A DNA stretch of 64,000 nt from Henriciella sp. AS95 (lineage in GTDB: Bacteria > Pseudomonadota > Alphaproteobacteria > Caulobacterales > Hyphomonadaceae). The stretch lies in assembly GCF_038900055.1 (NCBI RefSeq), contig NZ_JBBMQM010000001.1:620001-684000 (forward strand), read 5' to 3'. The notes beneath the pieces were generated by a model. It searched no databases. It was given only the letters and a program-made list of their open reading frames with translations, and was not told the DNA's origin. Of the stretch, positions 43,975-52,595 are shown piece by piece (within the stretch, counting starts at the first letter, position 1; each line of letters begins with the position of its first letter). A program made the translations under genes and the position numbers.

Positions 43975-45024
43975 ATGAGCCTGCAAGTGAAGATTGCGAA
44001 ACTCCTGCTGAAACTGCCGGATGGCCTTCTGGTCAAGCTGGCCGGCGGCAAGCCGGTCGAGATCAATGGCCGAAAGCTCGATACCCAGTTCCAGTTTCTC
44101 GCGCACGGCGCAAAGTCCCAGCCGCCCTTGACGAGTATGCCGCCTGCAGACGCGCGGGCAGCGTCCGCAGCCGGCCTCGCCATGTTCGCCGATGAACCGG
44201 TCAGCGGCGTCACCTGGACGAATGATGAAATCCCGTCCTCCGGGCGTCACAAGATCCCTGTCCGCATCTACCGCCCCGACGACCAGGACCCGAAAGCCCC
44301 GGCCATGGTGTTTCTTCACTTCGGCGGCGGCGTCATCGGCGATCTCGACACCTGCCACGTCTTCTGCACGATGATCTCGAAGCGGGCCAGATGCCCCATC
44401 GTTTCGGTCGATTACCGGCTGGCCCCGGAACACAAATTCCCGGCCGGGCTTGAAGACTGCATCGATGCCTATGAGTGGACGCTGCGCAATGCCGCCAAGC
44501 TCGGTGCGCCCGCAGGCGTGGCGACGATTGGCGGTGACAGTATGGGCGGCAATTTCTCTGCCATCGTGACGCAGGAGATGATGCGTGAACGCAAGCCTTT
44601 GCCCTTGCTGCAGCTGCTGATCTATCCGGCCACAGAGATTGAGCAGGAGTTTCCGTCTTACGCCGCGTTTGGCGAGACGTATCCGCTGGATGCCGAAACG
44701 ATGCGCTGGTTCATGGAGCAGTATCTGCCGGACGGCCAGGACAAGTCGGATGTTCGTATCTCTCCGGCGCAGGAAACCCGGCTTGAGGGCCTGCCGCCTG
44801 CGATCATCGTGACAGCCGGTTTTGATCCACTGGTGGACGATGGCGCCGCCTATGCGGAGCTGCTTCGCCGCTCAGACGTCGATGTGACCTATAAATGCTA
44901 TGATAGCCTCGCGCACGGGTTCACCGCCTTTACAGGCGCTGTCGATGAGGCCCGCAGGGCATGTGAGGAAATCGCTGGAATGGTCGCCAAAGCCTATAGC
45001 GGCTTTGAAATTGAAGACGACTGA
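43975..45024 (+). CDS. Alpha/beta hydrolase, HSL (family IV) esterase
   Basis: A 349-residue carboxylesterase. The nucleophile elbow is GGDSMGGN. The acid is D in GFDPLVDDGAAYAE and the base is H in SLAHGFTAF. The substrate pocket block is VSVDYRLAPEHKFPAGLED. The oxyanion loop reads LHFGGGVIGDLDT, where the usual HGGGF is replaced by HFGGG of equal length, an unusual arrangement. ATG 43975 has GGGAG upstream. It is translated with the preceding TetR gene (13-bp gap). Confidence 0.9.
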   Translation: MSLQVKIAKLLLKLPDGLLVKLAGGKPVEINGRKLDTQFQFLAHGAKSQPPLTSMPPADARAASAAGLAMFADEPVSGVTWTNDEIPSSGRHKIPVRIYRPDDQDPKAPAMVFLHFGGGVIGDLDTCHVFCTMISKRARCPIVSVDYRLAPEHKFPAGLEDCIDAYEWTLRNAAKLGAPAGVATIGGDSMGGNFSAIVTQEMMRERKPLPLLQLLIYPATEIEQEFPSYAAFGETYPLDAETMRWFMEQYLPDGQDKSDVRISPAQETRLEGLPPAIIVTAGFDPLVDDGAAYAELLRRSDVDVTYKCYDSLAHGFTAFTGAVDEARRACEEIAGMVAKAYSGFEIEDD

Positions 45025-45084
45025 TCAGACCGCGCAGGCGGTCAGGGCCAGAATTCCGACAAAGATAAAGAAGATAGTCCGCAT
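45025..45084 (-). CDS. Possible 19-aa micro-lipoprotein
   Basis: A minus-strand frame encoding MRTIFFIFVGILALTACAV and TGA. It is little more than a lipoprotein signal with lipobox LTAC, like the shortest entericidin or lysis-type lipopeptides. GGAAAG lies upstream of the ATG. It abuts the stop of the esterase gene on the other strand. It could be a chance frame, since no conservation evidence is available here. Confidence 0.35.
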   Translation of the reverse strand: MRTIFFIFVGILALTACAV

Positions 45085-45111
45085 GGGGCTTTCCGGGTTC
45101 GTCTTACCGGT

Positions 45112-45132
45112 TAAACGCGCAAGTCGCGTTTA
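45112..45132 (-). other. Hairpin at the end of the SRAP gene
   Basis: TAAACGCG-caagt-CGCGTTTA is a perfect 8-bp inverted repeat that overlaps the SRAP stop codon. There is no U-run, so it is at best a weak terminator or a transcript-stabilising hairpin. Confidence 0.4.
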
Positions 45133-45801
45133 GGTTTCCTGTGCAAGCTCAGCATAATTATTCCGGACATTTCCAACCGCCGGATCCACAGGCCAGACAT
45201 GGACGTCCTCTGATGGGAAGGGTTCGAACAGATCGTCCACCTTGCGATTGTCCGTGTCGAGCCAGCGGGCATAGTCGGACTGGTGCAGGATGACGGGCAT
45301 GCGGTGATGCAGGCCCGCCGTCGCATCGTTCGGCGTCGTTGTCAGGATCGTGAAGCTGTGCAGCTCTGAGCCATCTATGTGTGCCACGTCATACAGCCCT
45401 GCAAAGCAGAAATGCCGCCGGTTGCGAAGACCGACGGCGAACGGTGTCTTGGCTCCGGCGCGGCCCGTCCACTCGTAATAGCCGCTGGCGGGCACCAGGC
45501 AGCGATGATGCCGGAAGGCCCCGCGAAAGACCGGTTTCTCCGCAACCGTTTCTGACTTCGCATTGAAAGTGGTGAAGGTCTTTTCCTTGAGCGGTTTCTT
45601 CCACCAGCTCGGCACAAGCCCCCACATGGCTGGGGCGAGTTCAGCGGTGCCGTCACGCGTCAGGCGAATGATCGGCTGATAGGAGTGGGGCGCCGCATTA
45701 TAGGTCGGTTCTGGCGGGTCCGTGTCCTCCGGTGGGACAAGGTTGAGCCAGGCCCTGTAATCGGACCACGTCACGCCGTATCTGAAAAAACGTCCACACA
45801 T
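45130..45801 (-). CDS. SOS response-associated peptidase (SRAP/YedK)
   Basis: A 223-residue protein of the HMCES/YedK family that forms a covalent crosslink with abasic sites in single-stranded DNA. The invariant N-terminal C2 (MCGRF, exposed after methionine removal) is present. So are the asparagine in YNAAP, E in ASGYYEW and H in LHHRMPVIL, all active-site residues. The family opening and MWGLVPSWWK are intact. It stands alone, and no LexA box is apparent upstream. Confidence 0.93.
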   Translation of the reverse strand: MCGRFFRYGVTWSDYRAWLNLVPPEDTDPPEPTYNAAPHSYQPIIRLTRDGTAELAPAMWGLVPSWWKKPLKEKTFTTFNAKSETVAEKPVFRGAFRHHRCLVPASGYYEWTGRAGAKTPFAVGLRNRRHFCFAGLYDVAHIDGSELHSFTILTTTPNDATAGLHHRMPVILHQSDYARWLDTDNRKVDDLFEPFPSEDVHVWPVDPAVGNVRNNYAELAQET

Positions 45802-45918
45802 CTTATGCCCTATAGCCTGTCTTGCTCACGGTGAAAAAGAGGGAACAAAGCTGTTCAAATTACGTTCAGTTGACTATCCCCAAGGTCCGGGGGTGAATCC
45901 AACAGGAGAATTCCCAAC

Positions 45919-46557
45919 ATGAAAAAGATTATGATCGGCGTCGCAGCTGGCGCAATGATGCTCACCGCATGTGAAGGCGTAGGCCTTAGCGAACGTCAGG
46001 CTTATGGAGCAGGTGGTGGCGCGCTCGCAGGCGCAGCCCTTGGTACGCTCGCAGGTGGTGATGATGGCCGCAACGCTGCAATTGGTGCAGCTATTGGCGC
46101 CCTCGCTGGTGGAGCCGTTGGTACTTACATGGACAAGCAGGAGCGCGACCTTCGCGCCCGCACGGCCGGCACTGACATTCAGGTGGCACGTCAGGGCGAC
46201 CAGATCGCGCTGACCATGCCGTCGAGCGTCACCTTCTCGGTCGACAGCGCGACGCTGAAGCCTGAATTTTACGGCCCGCTGAATGATGTGGCTGCAACGC
46301 TGGTCGACTATCCGTCGACCTCTGTTGACGTCGTTGGTCACGCATCGTCCGATGGCCCGGACGATTACAACATGCAGCTCTCCGAGCGCCGTGCGAATTC
46401 GGTTTCGAACTATCTGGTGAACCAGGGCGTCCAGCCGGTCCGTATCCGTGCCTATGGCATGGGTGAGACCCAGCCGATCGCCAGCAATGACACCGCAGCA
46501 GGCCGCGCCACGAACCGCCGTGTCGAAATCCTGCTGACTCCGGTTACCACCAGCTAG
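45919..46557 (+). CDS. OmpA-family lipoprotein with glycine zipper (YiaD-like)
   Basis: A 212-residue outer-membrane lipoprotein. The signal ends in the lipobox MLTAC (cysteine at residue 18). A glycine-zipper segment follows (GGGALAGAALGTLAGG and AAIGAAIGALAGGAVGTYMD, residues about 32-72). The C-terminal OmpA domain binds peptidoglycan, with VTFSVDSATLKPEF, HASSDGPDDYN and LSERRANSVSNYL, and the ending NRRVEI. It probably tethers the outer membrane to the wall. AGGAG precedes the ATG. It is monocistronic with a clear terminator. Codon use favours common codons, consistent with high expression. Confidence 0.92.
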   Translation: MKKIMIGVAAGAMMLTACEGVGLSERQAYGAGGGALAGAALGTLAGGDDGRNAAIGAAIGALAGGAVGTYMDKQERDLRARTAGTDIQVARQGDQIALTMPSSVTFSVDSATLKPEFYGPLNDVAATLVDYPSTSVDVVGHASSDGPDDYNMQLSERRANSVSNYLVNQGVQPVRIRAYGMGETQPIASNDTAAGRATNRRVEILLTPVTTS

Positions 46558-46582
46558 TCTGGACCGGACAACCCAAACGAAA

Positions 46583-46610
46583 GGCCTCGGCAAGCGCCGG
46601 GGCCTTTTTT
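46583..46610 (+). terminator. Intrinsic terminator of the OmpA-lipoprotein gene
   Basis: GGCCTCGGC (46583-46591), loop AAGC, GCCGGGGCC (46596-46604), then six T (46605-46610). It lies 26 bp after the stop codon. Confidence 0.88.
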
Positions 46611-46635
46611 ATTGGGAGGCTGACACTGGGGTGAC

Positions 46636-47307
46636 CTAGCGGGGCCGAGCCTCTCTGCCATCTGAAGCCGTCGATAAGACAGGTCCATCAGGATAGTCCA
46701 GAAAGCCGTGAAGGAACCAGTTTTCCATAAGCGCCAACTGGCGCTCAAACTCGTCTGCATCCGGCCTCATACCCGCCAGGGCGGTCCGCATGGCGATACT
46801 GTTTGCGGCATCGTAGAGCGCACGCGCGGCGACGCGTGCTGTTGCAAAGTTCTTTGATCCACCCGGCGTTTTCACAATCCGCTCGGCGATGGCATCAATC
46901 GCTGGATCGACAAGTTGTTCTATGTACGCTTTCAGAACCGCCGGATTGACCATGCCTTCGCGGATCGAAAACGAATGAGACCGAAGATAGGTGTCGTTGC
47001 CCGACAGGTCCTTCACGATCTTGATAAAGCCGGCAATCGATTCCTCAACGGTGCGTTCGGCATATCGCAGCTGCCGGCGCAATGGCTCCGACATGATTCG
47101 TAGCCGTTCGATGACCGCAATGATCACGCCATCGCGATCGGAGAAATAGTGATTCAGCGTCGGTTGAGACGTGTCAGCTGCAATTGCCAGCTGCCGCATT
47201 GAAGGCAGCGCAACGCCGTCTGACAGGACAAAACTCGTCAGTTTGTCGATCAGATCACTTTTCTTCTTTTCGAAGTCTGGATTTCTTACACCTACTGGGC
47301 GAGCCAT
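46636..47307 (-). CDS. TetR-family regulator (paralogue of the one at 19.1 kb)
   Basis: A 223-residue repressor starting MARPVGVRNPDFEKKKSDLI with HTH SMRQLAIAADTSQPTLNHYF. The N-terminal 60 residues align without gaps to the TetR at 19143-19784. The ligand domains have diverged more but share the IREGMV/IRESMV motif, so the two probably bind related operators with different ligands. It is isolated, with 296 bp to the next minus-strand gene (fadB-like). A role in lipid metabolism is possible from position only. Confidence 0.87.
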   Translation of the reverse strand: MARPVGVRNPDFEKKKSDLIDKLTSFVLSDGVALPSMRQLAIAADTSQPTLNHYFSDRDGVIIAVIERLRIMSEPLRRQLRYAERTVEESIAGFIKIVKDLSGNDTYLRSHSFSIREGMVNPAVLKAYIEQLVDPAIDAIAERIVKTPGGSKNFATARVAARALYDAANSIAMRTALAGMRPDADEFERQLALMENWFLHGFLDYPDGPVLSTASDGREARPR

Positions 47308-47310
47308 CAA

Positions 47311-47603
47311 TCTCTTCCGTTCTGGATAGAATTAACCTTACCACAGCAACCTGCGAGAGACTTTTAAGCTTTGCAGAATGTTGCTGTCCTTTTGCAGTTG
47401 ATCGGTCACTTGGACCACGACCTAAACCGATCGGACCGGCCGTCGACCTTTCGCGCCTTATTTCGGCAGCTCACGTACCGAGAGGCGGAGTTGGTATGTC
47501 GAGCTCAGCGGGTCCTGAGCGCCTTGGTTCTGAGGGTTCATGCAAAAAAGCCGGAGCGCGTGGCCCCGGCTTTTCCATTTCACTCTTTGGCGACGTCGCC
47601 GGT
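47311..47603. other. Intergenic region between the TetR gene and the beta-oxidation block
   Basis: 293 bp with no supported gene. It holds the TetR promoter side at its left end and the minus-strand terminator of the fadB-like gene at its right end. I see nothing else. Confidence 0.6.
47544..47574 (-). terminator. Intrinsic terminator of the fadB-like gene
   Basis: On the minus strand AAGCCGGGGCC and TCCGGCTT form a stem (core AAGCCGG/CCGGCTT) followed by a T-run (47549-47544). It lies 30-60 bp after the stop at 47604 and ends the beta-oxidation operon. Confidence 0.75.
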
Positions 47604-49835
47604 CTAGGCGGCGACTTTTTCCTTCACACCGCCCGGCGGGAAGCGGTCGTAAAAACCTTCGCCCTTGGCGGCCATGTCTTTCAACAGGGCAGGGACCTTG
47701 AAACGGTCGCCATACTGTTCGGCGAGCTTCTCAGCCTCTTCGACAAACGGGCCGACGCCCCAGATCAGGTCGACATAGGAGCAGCATCCGCCGGTATAGG
47801 GCGCAAAGCCCCAGGCGAGGATGGAGCCGATGTCGGCGTCGCGTGCATCGGTGATGACGCCTTCCTCAAAGCAGCGAGCCACTTCGATGGCCTGACGTAC
47901 GAGGAAGCGGTTCTTCAGATGCTGCTTCAGCTCGGGCGGGCATTCGTCCACCTTGACGTCGATCCGGCTGTTGAGGTCGGGCCACAGCCGCTCTGGCTTG
48001 CCCTTTTCATTGTAGTCGTAGAAGCCCTTGCCGGCCTTGCGGCCAACCCGGCCCTGGTCCTCAACCAGCCAGGCCATCATCTGGCCAAGCTCGTTCTTGT
48101 CGTAATCCATGCCAGAGGCCTGGGCCATCTGGCGGCCGATCTTGAGAGCCGTGTCGAGCCCGACAGAGTCGGAGACTTCCAGCGGCCCCATCGGCATACC
48201 GGACTGGCGGCCGACATTCTCGATGATGGCAGGCTTGATGCCTTCAGCCAGCATCTGCATGCCTTCCTGCGTGTACGTGCCGAAGCAGCGCGAGGTGTAG
48301 AAGCCGCGGCTGTCATTGACCGAGATCGGCGTCTTGCGAATGGCGAGCACATAGTCGATCGCCTTGGCAAGCGTCTCTTCAGAGGTCTTCTCGCCTGAGA
48401 TGATCTCAACCAGCCCCATCCGCTCCACAGGGGAGAAGAAGTGGATGCCGATGAAGTTCTCGGGGCGCTTGGACGCCTTGGCGAGACCGGTGATCGGCAG
48501 CGTCGAGGTATTGGATCCGAACACCGCATCCTCGCCGAGCACGGCTTCGGCCTGCTCAGTGATCTTGGCTTTCAGTTCCGGGTTCTCGAACACCGCTTCG
48601 ATGACAAGGTCAGCGCCTTTGAAGTCATCATAATTGTCGGTCGTCGTGATCAGGTCGAGCAGTTTGTCGCCCTTCTCCTTGGTCGACTTGCCGCGAGAGA
48701 TGTCCTTCTCGACGATCTTGCGGGAATAATCCTTGCCCTTCTCGGCATTCTCTTTCGAGATGTCGACGAGCACGGTCGGAATGCCCGCCTTGGCCTGGAC
48801 GTAGGCGATACCCGCGCCCATCAGGCCAGCCCCGATCACCGCGATCTTCTTGAACTCGGTTTTCGGATAGCCATCCGGACGGTTACCGCCTTTGGAGAGG
48901 GCCTGCGTCGACAGGAAGAGCGAGCGGATCATCGCCTTGGCTTCCGGGCGTGACTGGGTGTTGATGAAGTAGCGCGTCTCGATCCGCAACGCGGCATCGA
49001 TTGGCACCTGAATGCCCTCATAGACGCAGGAGAGGATGTTGTTCTGGGCCGGATAATTGCCATAGGTCTTGGCCGCCAGCATGGCATTCGCCATGGTCTG
49101 GACCTGGCCAGCGCCCGGGCTCTTGTGCGGAACGCCGCCGGGCACCTTGAAGCCTTTCTCGTCCCATGGGGCCTTGGCTGTCGGGTTGGCTTTCACCCAG
49201 GCTTTCGCTTTCTCGACAACTTCGGCACCGGGTGCGAGCTCATTAATGACGCCCATGCCCTTGCCGTCTTCGGCGGAAAAGCTCTGGCCCTGCAGGATCA
49301 GCGGCAGAGCCGCCTGGACGCCCACGAGGCGCGGCAGGCGCTGCGTGCCGCCAGCACCGGGCAGGAGACCGATCTTGGCTTCCGGCAGACCGAATTGCTG
49401 CTTTGGATTGTCGTTGGCCGCAACGCGGTAATGACAGGCGAGTGCCACTTCGAGGCCGCCGCCCAGTGCGAGACCGTTTAGCGCGCAGGCCACCGGCTTG
49501 CCGCAGGTTTCCAACTCGCGAAGCGTCTTGTTCAGCGAAAAGCCCTGATCGAACTTCGCTTTCAGCTTCTCGTCTTCGCTCATATCGCCGCCGGAGGAAG
49601 CCCCGGCGCGGTCGCCCATCTCACCCAGGTCGGCCCCGGCGCAGAAGCCGGATGGTTTGCCGGATGAAATGACGAGGCCCTTGATGTCGTCATTCTCCGC
49701 GACCTCTTTGGAGATCGCGATGATGTCTGCGATGGCTTTGCCCGTCAGCGTGTTCATGCTGCGGCCCGGCACGTCGAACTGCGCGTGCGCGATGCCATCG
49801 CCATCAATATCGAATTTGAATGTTTCCAGGTTCAT
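47604..49835 (-). CDS. Fatty-acid oxidation complex alpha subunit (enoyl-CoA hydratase/3-hydroxyacyl-CoA dehydrogenase)
   Basis: A 743-residue two-enzyme protein of beta-oxidation. The N-terminal crotonase domain has CAGADLGEMGD, NGLALGGGLEVALACHYR and PEAKIGLLPGAGGTQRLPRL (catalytic glutamate). The C-terminal NAD-dependent dehydrogenase has the Rossmann motif IGAGLMGAGIAYVQAKAG, the catalytic block IGIHFFSPVERMGLVEII and the second dehydrogenase domain with DNRGF-like VNDSRGFYTSR. It lies 14 bp downstream of the thiolase gene, so together they encode the FadB-FadA pair. Whether it is called FadB or FadJ cannot be settled from sequence alone. Confidence 0.94.
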   Translation of the reverse strand: MNLETFKFDIDGDGIAHAQFDVPGRSMNTLTGKAIADIIAISKEVAENDDIKGLVISSGKPSGFCAGADLGEMGDRAGASSGGDMSEDEKLKAKFDQGFSLNKTLRELETCGKPVACALNGLALGGGLEVALACHYRVAANDNPKQQFGLPEAKIGLLPGAGGTQRLPRLVGVQAALPLILQGQSFSAEDGKGMGVINELAPGAEVVEKAKAWVKANPTAKAPWDEKGFKVPGGVPHKSPGAGQVQTMANAMLAAKTYGNYPAQNNILSCVYEGIQVPIDAALRIETRYFINTQSRPEAKAMIRSLFLSTQALSKGGNRPDGYPKTEFKKIAVIGAGLMGAGIAYVQAKAGIPTVLVDISKENAEKGKDYSRKIVEKDISRGKSTKEKGDKLLDLITTTDNYDDFKGADLVIEAVFENPELKAKITEQAEAVLGEDAVFGSNTSTLPITGLAKASKRPENFIGIHFFSPVERMGLVEIISGEKTSEETLAKAIDYVLAIRKTPISVNDSRGFYTSRCFGTYTQEGMQMLAEGIKPAIIENVGRQSGMPMGPLEVSDSVGLDTALKIGRQMAQASGMDYDKNELGQMMAWLVEDQGRVGRKAGKGFYDYNEKGKPERLWPDLNSRIDVKVDECPPELKQHLKNRFLVRQAIEVARCFEEGVITDARDADIGSILAWGFAPYTGGCCSYVDLIWGVGPFVEEAEKLAEQYGDRFKVPALLKDMAAKGEGFYDRFPPGGVKEKVAA

Positions 49836-49849
49836 CTTCAGTCTACCTC

Positions 49850-51055
49850 TTAAACGCGTTCAATGATCGTTGCGGTGCCCATGCCGGCGCCAACGCAAAG
49901 CGTGATGAGCGCGGTTTCCTTGTCGGAGCGCTCCAGCTCATCGACCATGGTGCCGAGGATCATGCCGCCGGTTGCGCCGAGCGGATGGCCCATGGCAATC
50001 GCGCCGCCATTCACATTGATCTTGTCGTGCGGAATATCGAGCGCCTGCATCATGCGCAGCACCACCGCCGCGAAAGCCTCGTTCAGCTCGTAAATGTCGA
50101 TATCACCGACATCCATGCCAGCCTTTTTCAACGCCTTTTCGGTCACATAGGACGGGCCGGTCAGCATGATGCCTGGCTCTGAGCCGATGGAGGCCATCGC
50201 CTTGATCCGGGCACGCGGCTTCATACCGAGTTTCTCGCCGGCTTCCTTTGAACCGAAGAGAACCGCCGAAGCCCCGTCGACGATGCCGGACGAATTACCG
50301 GCATGGTGAACGTGGTTGATGCTCTCAAGTTCAGGATAGCGCTGCTTGATCACCTCGTCGAAGCCCATGCCGCCGAGGCCGATAAAGGATGGGTTGAGCG
50401 ATGCCAGAGACTGCATCGTCGTGTCCGGACGCATATGCTCGTCATGGTCGAGGATGACAGCGCCCATCTGGTCTTTCACCGGCACGATGGATTTCTTGAA
50501 GCGGCCTTCTTCCCAGGCCTTCGCAGCGCGCTGCTGGGATTCGATCGCATAGGCATCGACATCGTCGCGTGAGAACCCCCATTTGGTGGCGATCGTGTCA
50601 GCGCCGACACCTTGCGGGGCGAAATAGGTCTTCAGGGCGACTTGCGGGTCGGTCGACCAGGCGCCGCCATCAGCGCCCATCGGGACGCGGGACATGGCTT
50701 CGACGCCTCCGCCGATGGCCATGTCGGCTTCACCGACCATGACCTTGGCGGCTGCCATATTGCAGGCCTCAAGGCCCGACGCGCAGAAACGGTTGACCTG
50801 AACGCCAGCTGTTTCCTGATCATAGTCTGCGTTGAGGGCGGCCACACGGGCGATATCTGCGCCCTGTTCGCCAACCGGTGAGACGCAGCCGAGAATGACA
50901 TCGTCCACATAGGAGGTGTCCAGCTCGTTGCGGTCGCGAATGGCTTGGAGGGTCTGCGTCGCCAGCGACAGCGATGTGATTTCGTGCAGAGAGCCTGAGC
51001 TCTTGCCCTTGCCGCGCGGCGTGCGCACGGCGTCGTAAATATAAGCTTCAGTCAT
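49850..51055 (-). CDS. Acetyl-CoA C-acyltransferase (thiolase, FadA-type)
   Basis: A 401-residue thiolase that releases acetyl-CoA at the end of each beta-oxidation turn. The acylated cysteine is in [16 protein letters not shown]. The C-terminal motifs [17 protein letters not shown] (histidine) and TLCVGAGMG (second cysteine) are intact. ATG 51055 begins the family N-terminus [17 protein letters not shown], with AGGAG about nine bases upstream. An upstream in-frame start at 51130 overlaps the 61-aa gene. It is followed by the fadB-like gene. Confidence 0.94.
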   Translation of the reverse strand: MTEAYIYDAVRTPRGKGKSSGSLHEITSLSLATQTLQAIRDRNELDTSYVDDVILGCVSPVGEQGADIARVAALNADYDQETAGVQVNRFCASGLEACNMAAAKVMVGEADMAIGGGVEAMSRVPMGADGGAWSTDPQVALKTYFAPQGVGADTIATKWGFSRDDVDAYAIESQQRAAKAWEEGRFKKSIVPVKDQMGAVILDHDEHMRPDTTMQSLASLNPSFIGLGGMGFDEVIKQRYPELESINHVHHAGNSSGIVDGASAVLFGSKEAGEKLGMKPRARIKAMASIGSEPGIMLTGPSYVTEKALKKAGMDVGDIDIYELNEAFAAVVLRMMQALDIPHDKINVNGGAIAMGHPLGATGGMILGTMVDELERSDKETALITLCVGAGMGTATIIERV

Positions 51056-51080
51056 TTCGGGGGCTCCTTTCGGGGGAAGT

Positions 51081-51266
51081 TCATAGATCGATATTCTTGT
51101 GTAGGCGCAGGACGATTGCACCGATGACAATTGAGCCGAGACCTAACAGGGCAGGGACATAACCATCGGCTCCCGGCGTCTCAGGCAGGCCAAATTCAAC
51201 ATAGGCGCCGAGCGCCACAGCGATGATGCCGAGAATGATGGAGGCGATGCCGAGCCACTTCGTCAC
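51081..51266 (-). CDS. Small two-helix membrane protein in the beta-oxidation operon (61 aa)
   Basis: Sequence [20 protein letters not shown] continues to two hydrophobic helices (residues about 4-23 and 37-55) joined by a short acidic-proline turn ([10 protein letters not shown]). It ends in a charged tail (LRLHKNIDL). No family is recognised. It begins two bases after the acyl-CoA dehydrogenase stop and ends 25 bp before thiolase, so it is firmly inside the operon. It could anchor or support the enzymes at the membrane (speculation). Confidence 0.65.
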   Translation of the reverse strand: MTKWLGIASIILGIIAVALGAYVEFGLPETPGADGYVPALLGLGSIVIGAIVLRLHKNIDL

Positions 51267-51268
51267 GT

Positions 51269-52432
51269 CTACATCGTCCTCGCGATCAGCATTTTCATCA
51301 CTTCGTTCGCGCCGCCATAAATCCGCTGGACGCGGGCGTCGGCATACATCTGGCCAATCGGATATTCATCCATATAGCCATAGCCACCATGCAGCTGCAG
51401 ACACTCGTCCACGATCTTGCACTGCAGATCGCTGATCCAGTATTTTGACATGGAGGCCGTCGCTGCATCGAGCTTGCCTTGCAGCAGAAGCTCGGTGCAG
51501 TGATCGGCGAAGACTTTCGCCACGGTCGCTTCGGTCTTGGCTTCGGCGAGCTTGAACTGCGTGTTCTGAAAGTCCCAGATCGTGCCGCCAAACGCCTTGC
51601 GCTGTTTGACGTATTCGGTGGTTTCCTTGATCGCTCGCTCGATCATGCCAACGCCCTGCAGGCCGATCACATGGCGCTCCTGCGGGAGTTTCTGCATCAG
51701 CTGGACGAAGCCCTGGCCTTCCTCGACACCGAGGAGGTTTGAAGTGGGGACACGCACATCATTGAAGAACAGCTCAGACGTATCGGCCGCTTTCTGGCCG
51801 ATCTTGTCGAGGTTGCGGCCGCGCTCAAAACCTTCGACCTCGTCGGTCTCGACAACGATCAGCGAGATCCCTTTCGCGCCCTTTGTCGGGTCGGTCTTGG
51901 CGACAACGACGACGAGGTTTGCGGTCTGGCCGTTTGAGATGAAGGTTTTCGACCCGTTGATGACGTAGTGATTGCCGTCCTTCTTCGCGGTGGTTTTCAC
52001 CGCCTGGAGGTCGGAGCCTGTGCCCGGTTCGGTCATCGCGATAGCGGTCACCAGATCGCCGGATGCCATTTTCGGCAGCCATTTCTTCTTCTGCTCTTCT
52101 GAGCCGAAGGCCTCGATATAGGGCGCAATGATGGCGTTGTGCAGCGTGATGCCGAAGCCGTCGATGCCTTTCCATTGCTGCTGTTCGATGATCACGGCCT
52201 CATGGCGGAAATCACCTCCAGCGCCGCCATATTCGTCAGAAATCGATGCGCAGAGCAGGCCCGCCTCACCGGCTTTCTTCCAGGTTTCGCGGGGCACGTA
52301 GCCCTGCTTGCGCCACTCTTCCACATGCGGCGCGCATTCGCGCTCGAAGAATTGACCGACGGCGTCCGAAAAGATCGAGATTTCCTCATCCTGGCGCCAA
52401 TTCGAGGGGGCGACGTTCAACACGTCTTGCAT
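51269..52432 (-). CDS. Acyl-CoA dehydrogenase (short/medium-chain type)
   Basis: A 387-residue FAD enzyme that introduces the first double bond in beta-oxidation. Signatures are AIAMTEPGTGSDLQAVKTTA, the FAD/substrate block YVINGSKTFISNGQTANLVV, RKAFGGTIWDFQNTQFKLA, and near the end LQLHGGYGYMDEYPIGQMYADARVQRIYGG, where E of the catalytic position precedes the YGG motif region. ATG 52432 has GGAGAAG close upstream. It heads a run with the 61-aa protein, thiolase and the fadB-like gene. A MerR-type operator site lies 41-58 bp before its start. Confidence 0.93.
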   Translation of the reverse strand: MQDVLNVAPSNWRQDEEISIFSDAVGQFFERECAPHVEEWRKQGYVPRETWKKAGEAGLLCASISDEYGGAGGDFRHEAVIIEQQQWKGIDGFGITLHNAIIAPYIEAFGSEEQKKKWLPKMASGDLVTAIAMTEPGTGSDLQAVKTTAKKDGNHYVINGSKTFISNGQTANLVVVVAKTDPTKGAKGISLIVVETDEVEGFERGRNLDKIGQKAADTSELFFNDVRVPTSNLLGVEEGQGFVQLMQKLPQERHVIGLQGVGMIERAIKETTEYVKQRKAFGGTIWDFQNTQFKLAEAKTEATVAKVFADHCTELLLQGKLDAATASMSKYWISDLQCKIVDECLQLHGGYGYMDEYPIGQMYADARVQRIYGGANEVMKMLIARTM

Positions 52433-52472
52433 AGACTTCTCCAAATTTGTCCGTGATCGGACGGCAATTGCC

Positions 52473-52490
52473 GTTTACGTTCACGTCAAC
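52473..52490. promoter_or_regulatory. Candidate LiuR-type operator before the acyl-CoA dehydrogenase operon
   Basis: GTTTACGTTCACGTCAAC is an imperfect palindrome of the form TTTACGTNNACGTNAA, close to the consensus of LiuR (MerR-family) regulators as I remember it. The same pattern (TTTACG-N3-ACGTCAA) lies before the MerR gene at 54957-54972. On the minus strand the site includes a TTGACG -35-like element. A weaker related sequence, TCACGTAACGTCA, is at 52523-52535. Confidence 0.6.
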
Positions 52491-52595
52491 ATATATGGCT
52501 CACACGATTGTGGCGCGAGCCCTCACGTAACGTCATAGTGCGGCACCAATCTCAGCCCGTTCAGGCGCTGGTCCGAACGGGTGAAACCGCCCGGC

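Noticed and set aside
45861-45880. TTACGTTCAGTTGAC upstream of the OmpA lipoprotein as a third MerR operator
   Set aside because: Only the left half resembles the motif and the right half lacks ACGTCAA. The gene has no link to acyl-CoA metabolism.
47184-47603. Possible small gene between the TetR and fadB-like genes
   Set aside because: The available frames have no ribosome site or protein-like pattern, and they read through a terminator hairpin.
47184-48398. A 404-codon plus-strand frame entering the fadB-like gene
   Set aside because: Most of it is antisense to conserved dehydrogenase motifs, and the rest crosses the TetR 5' end and a terminator.
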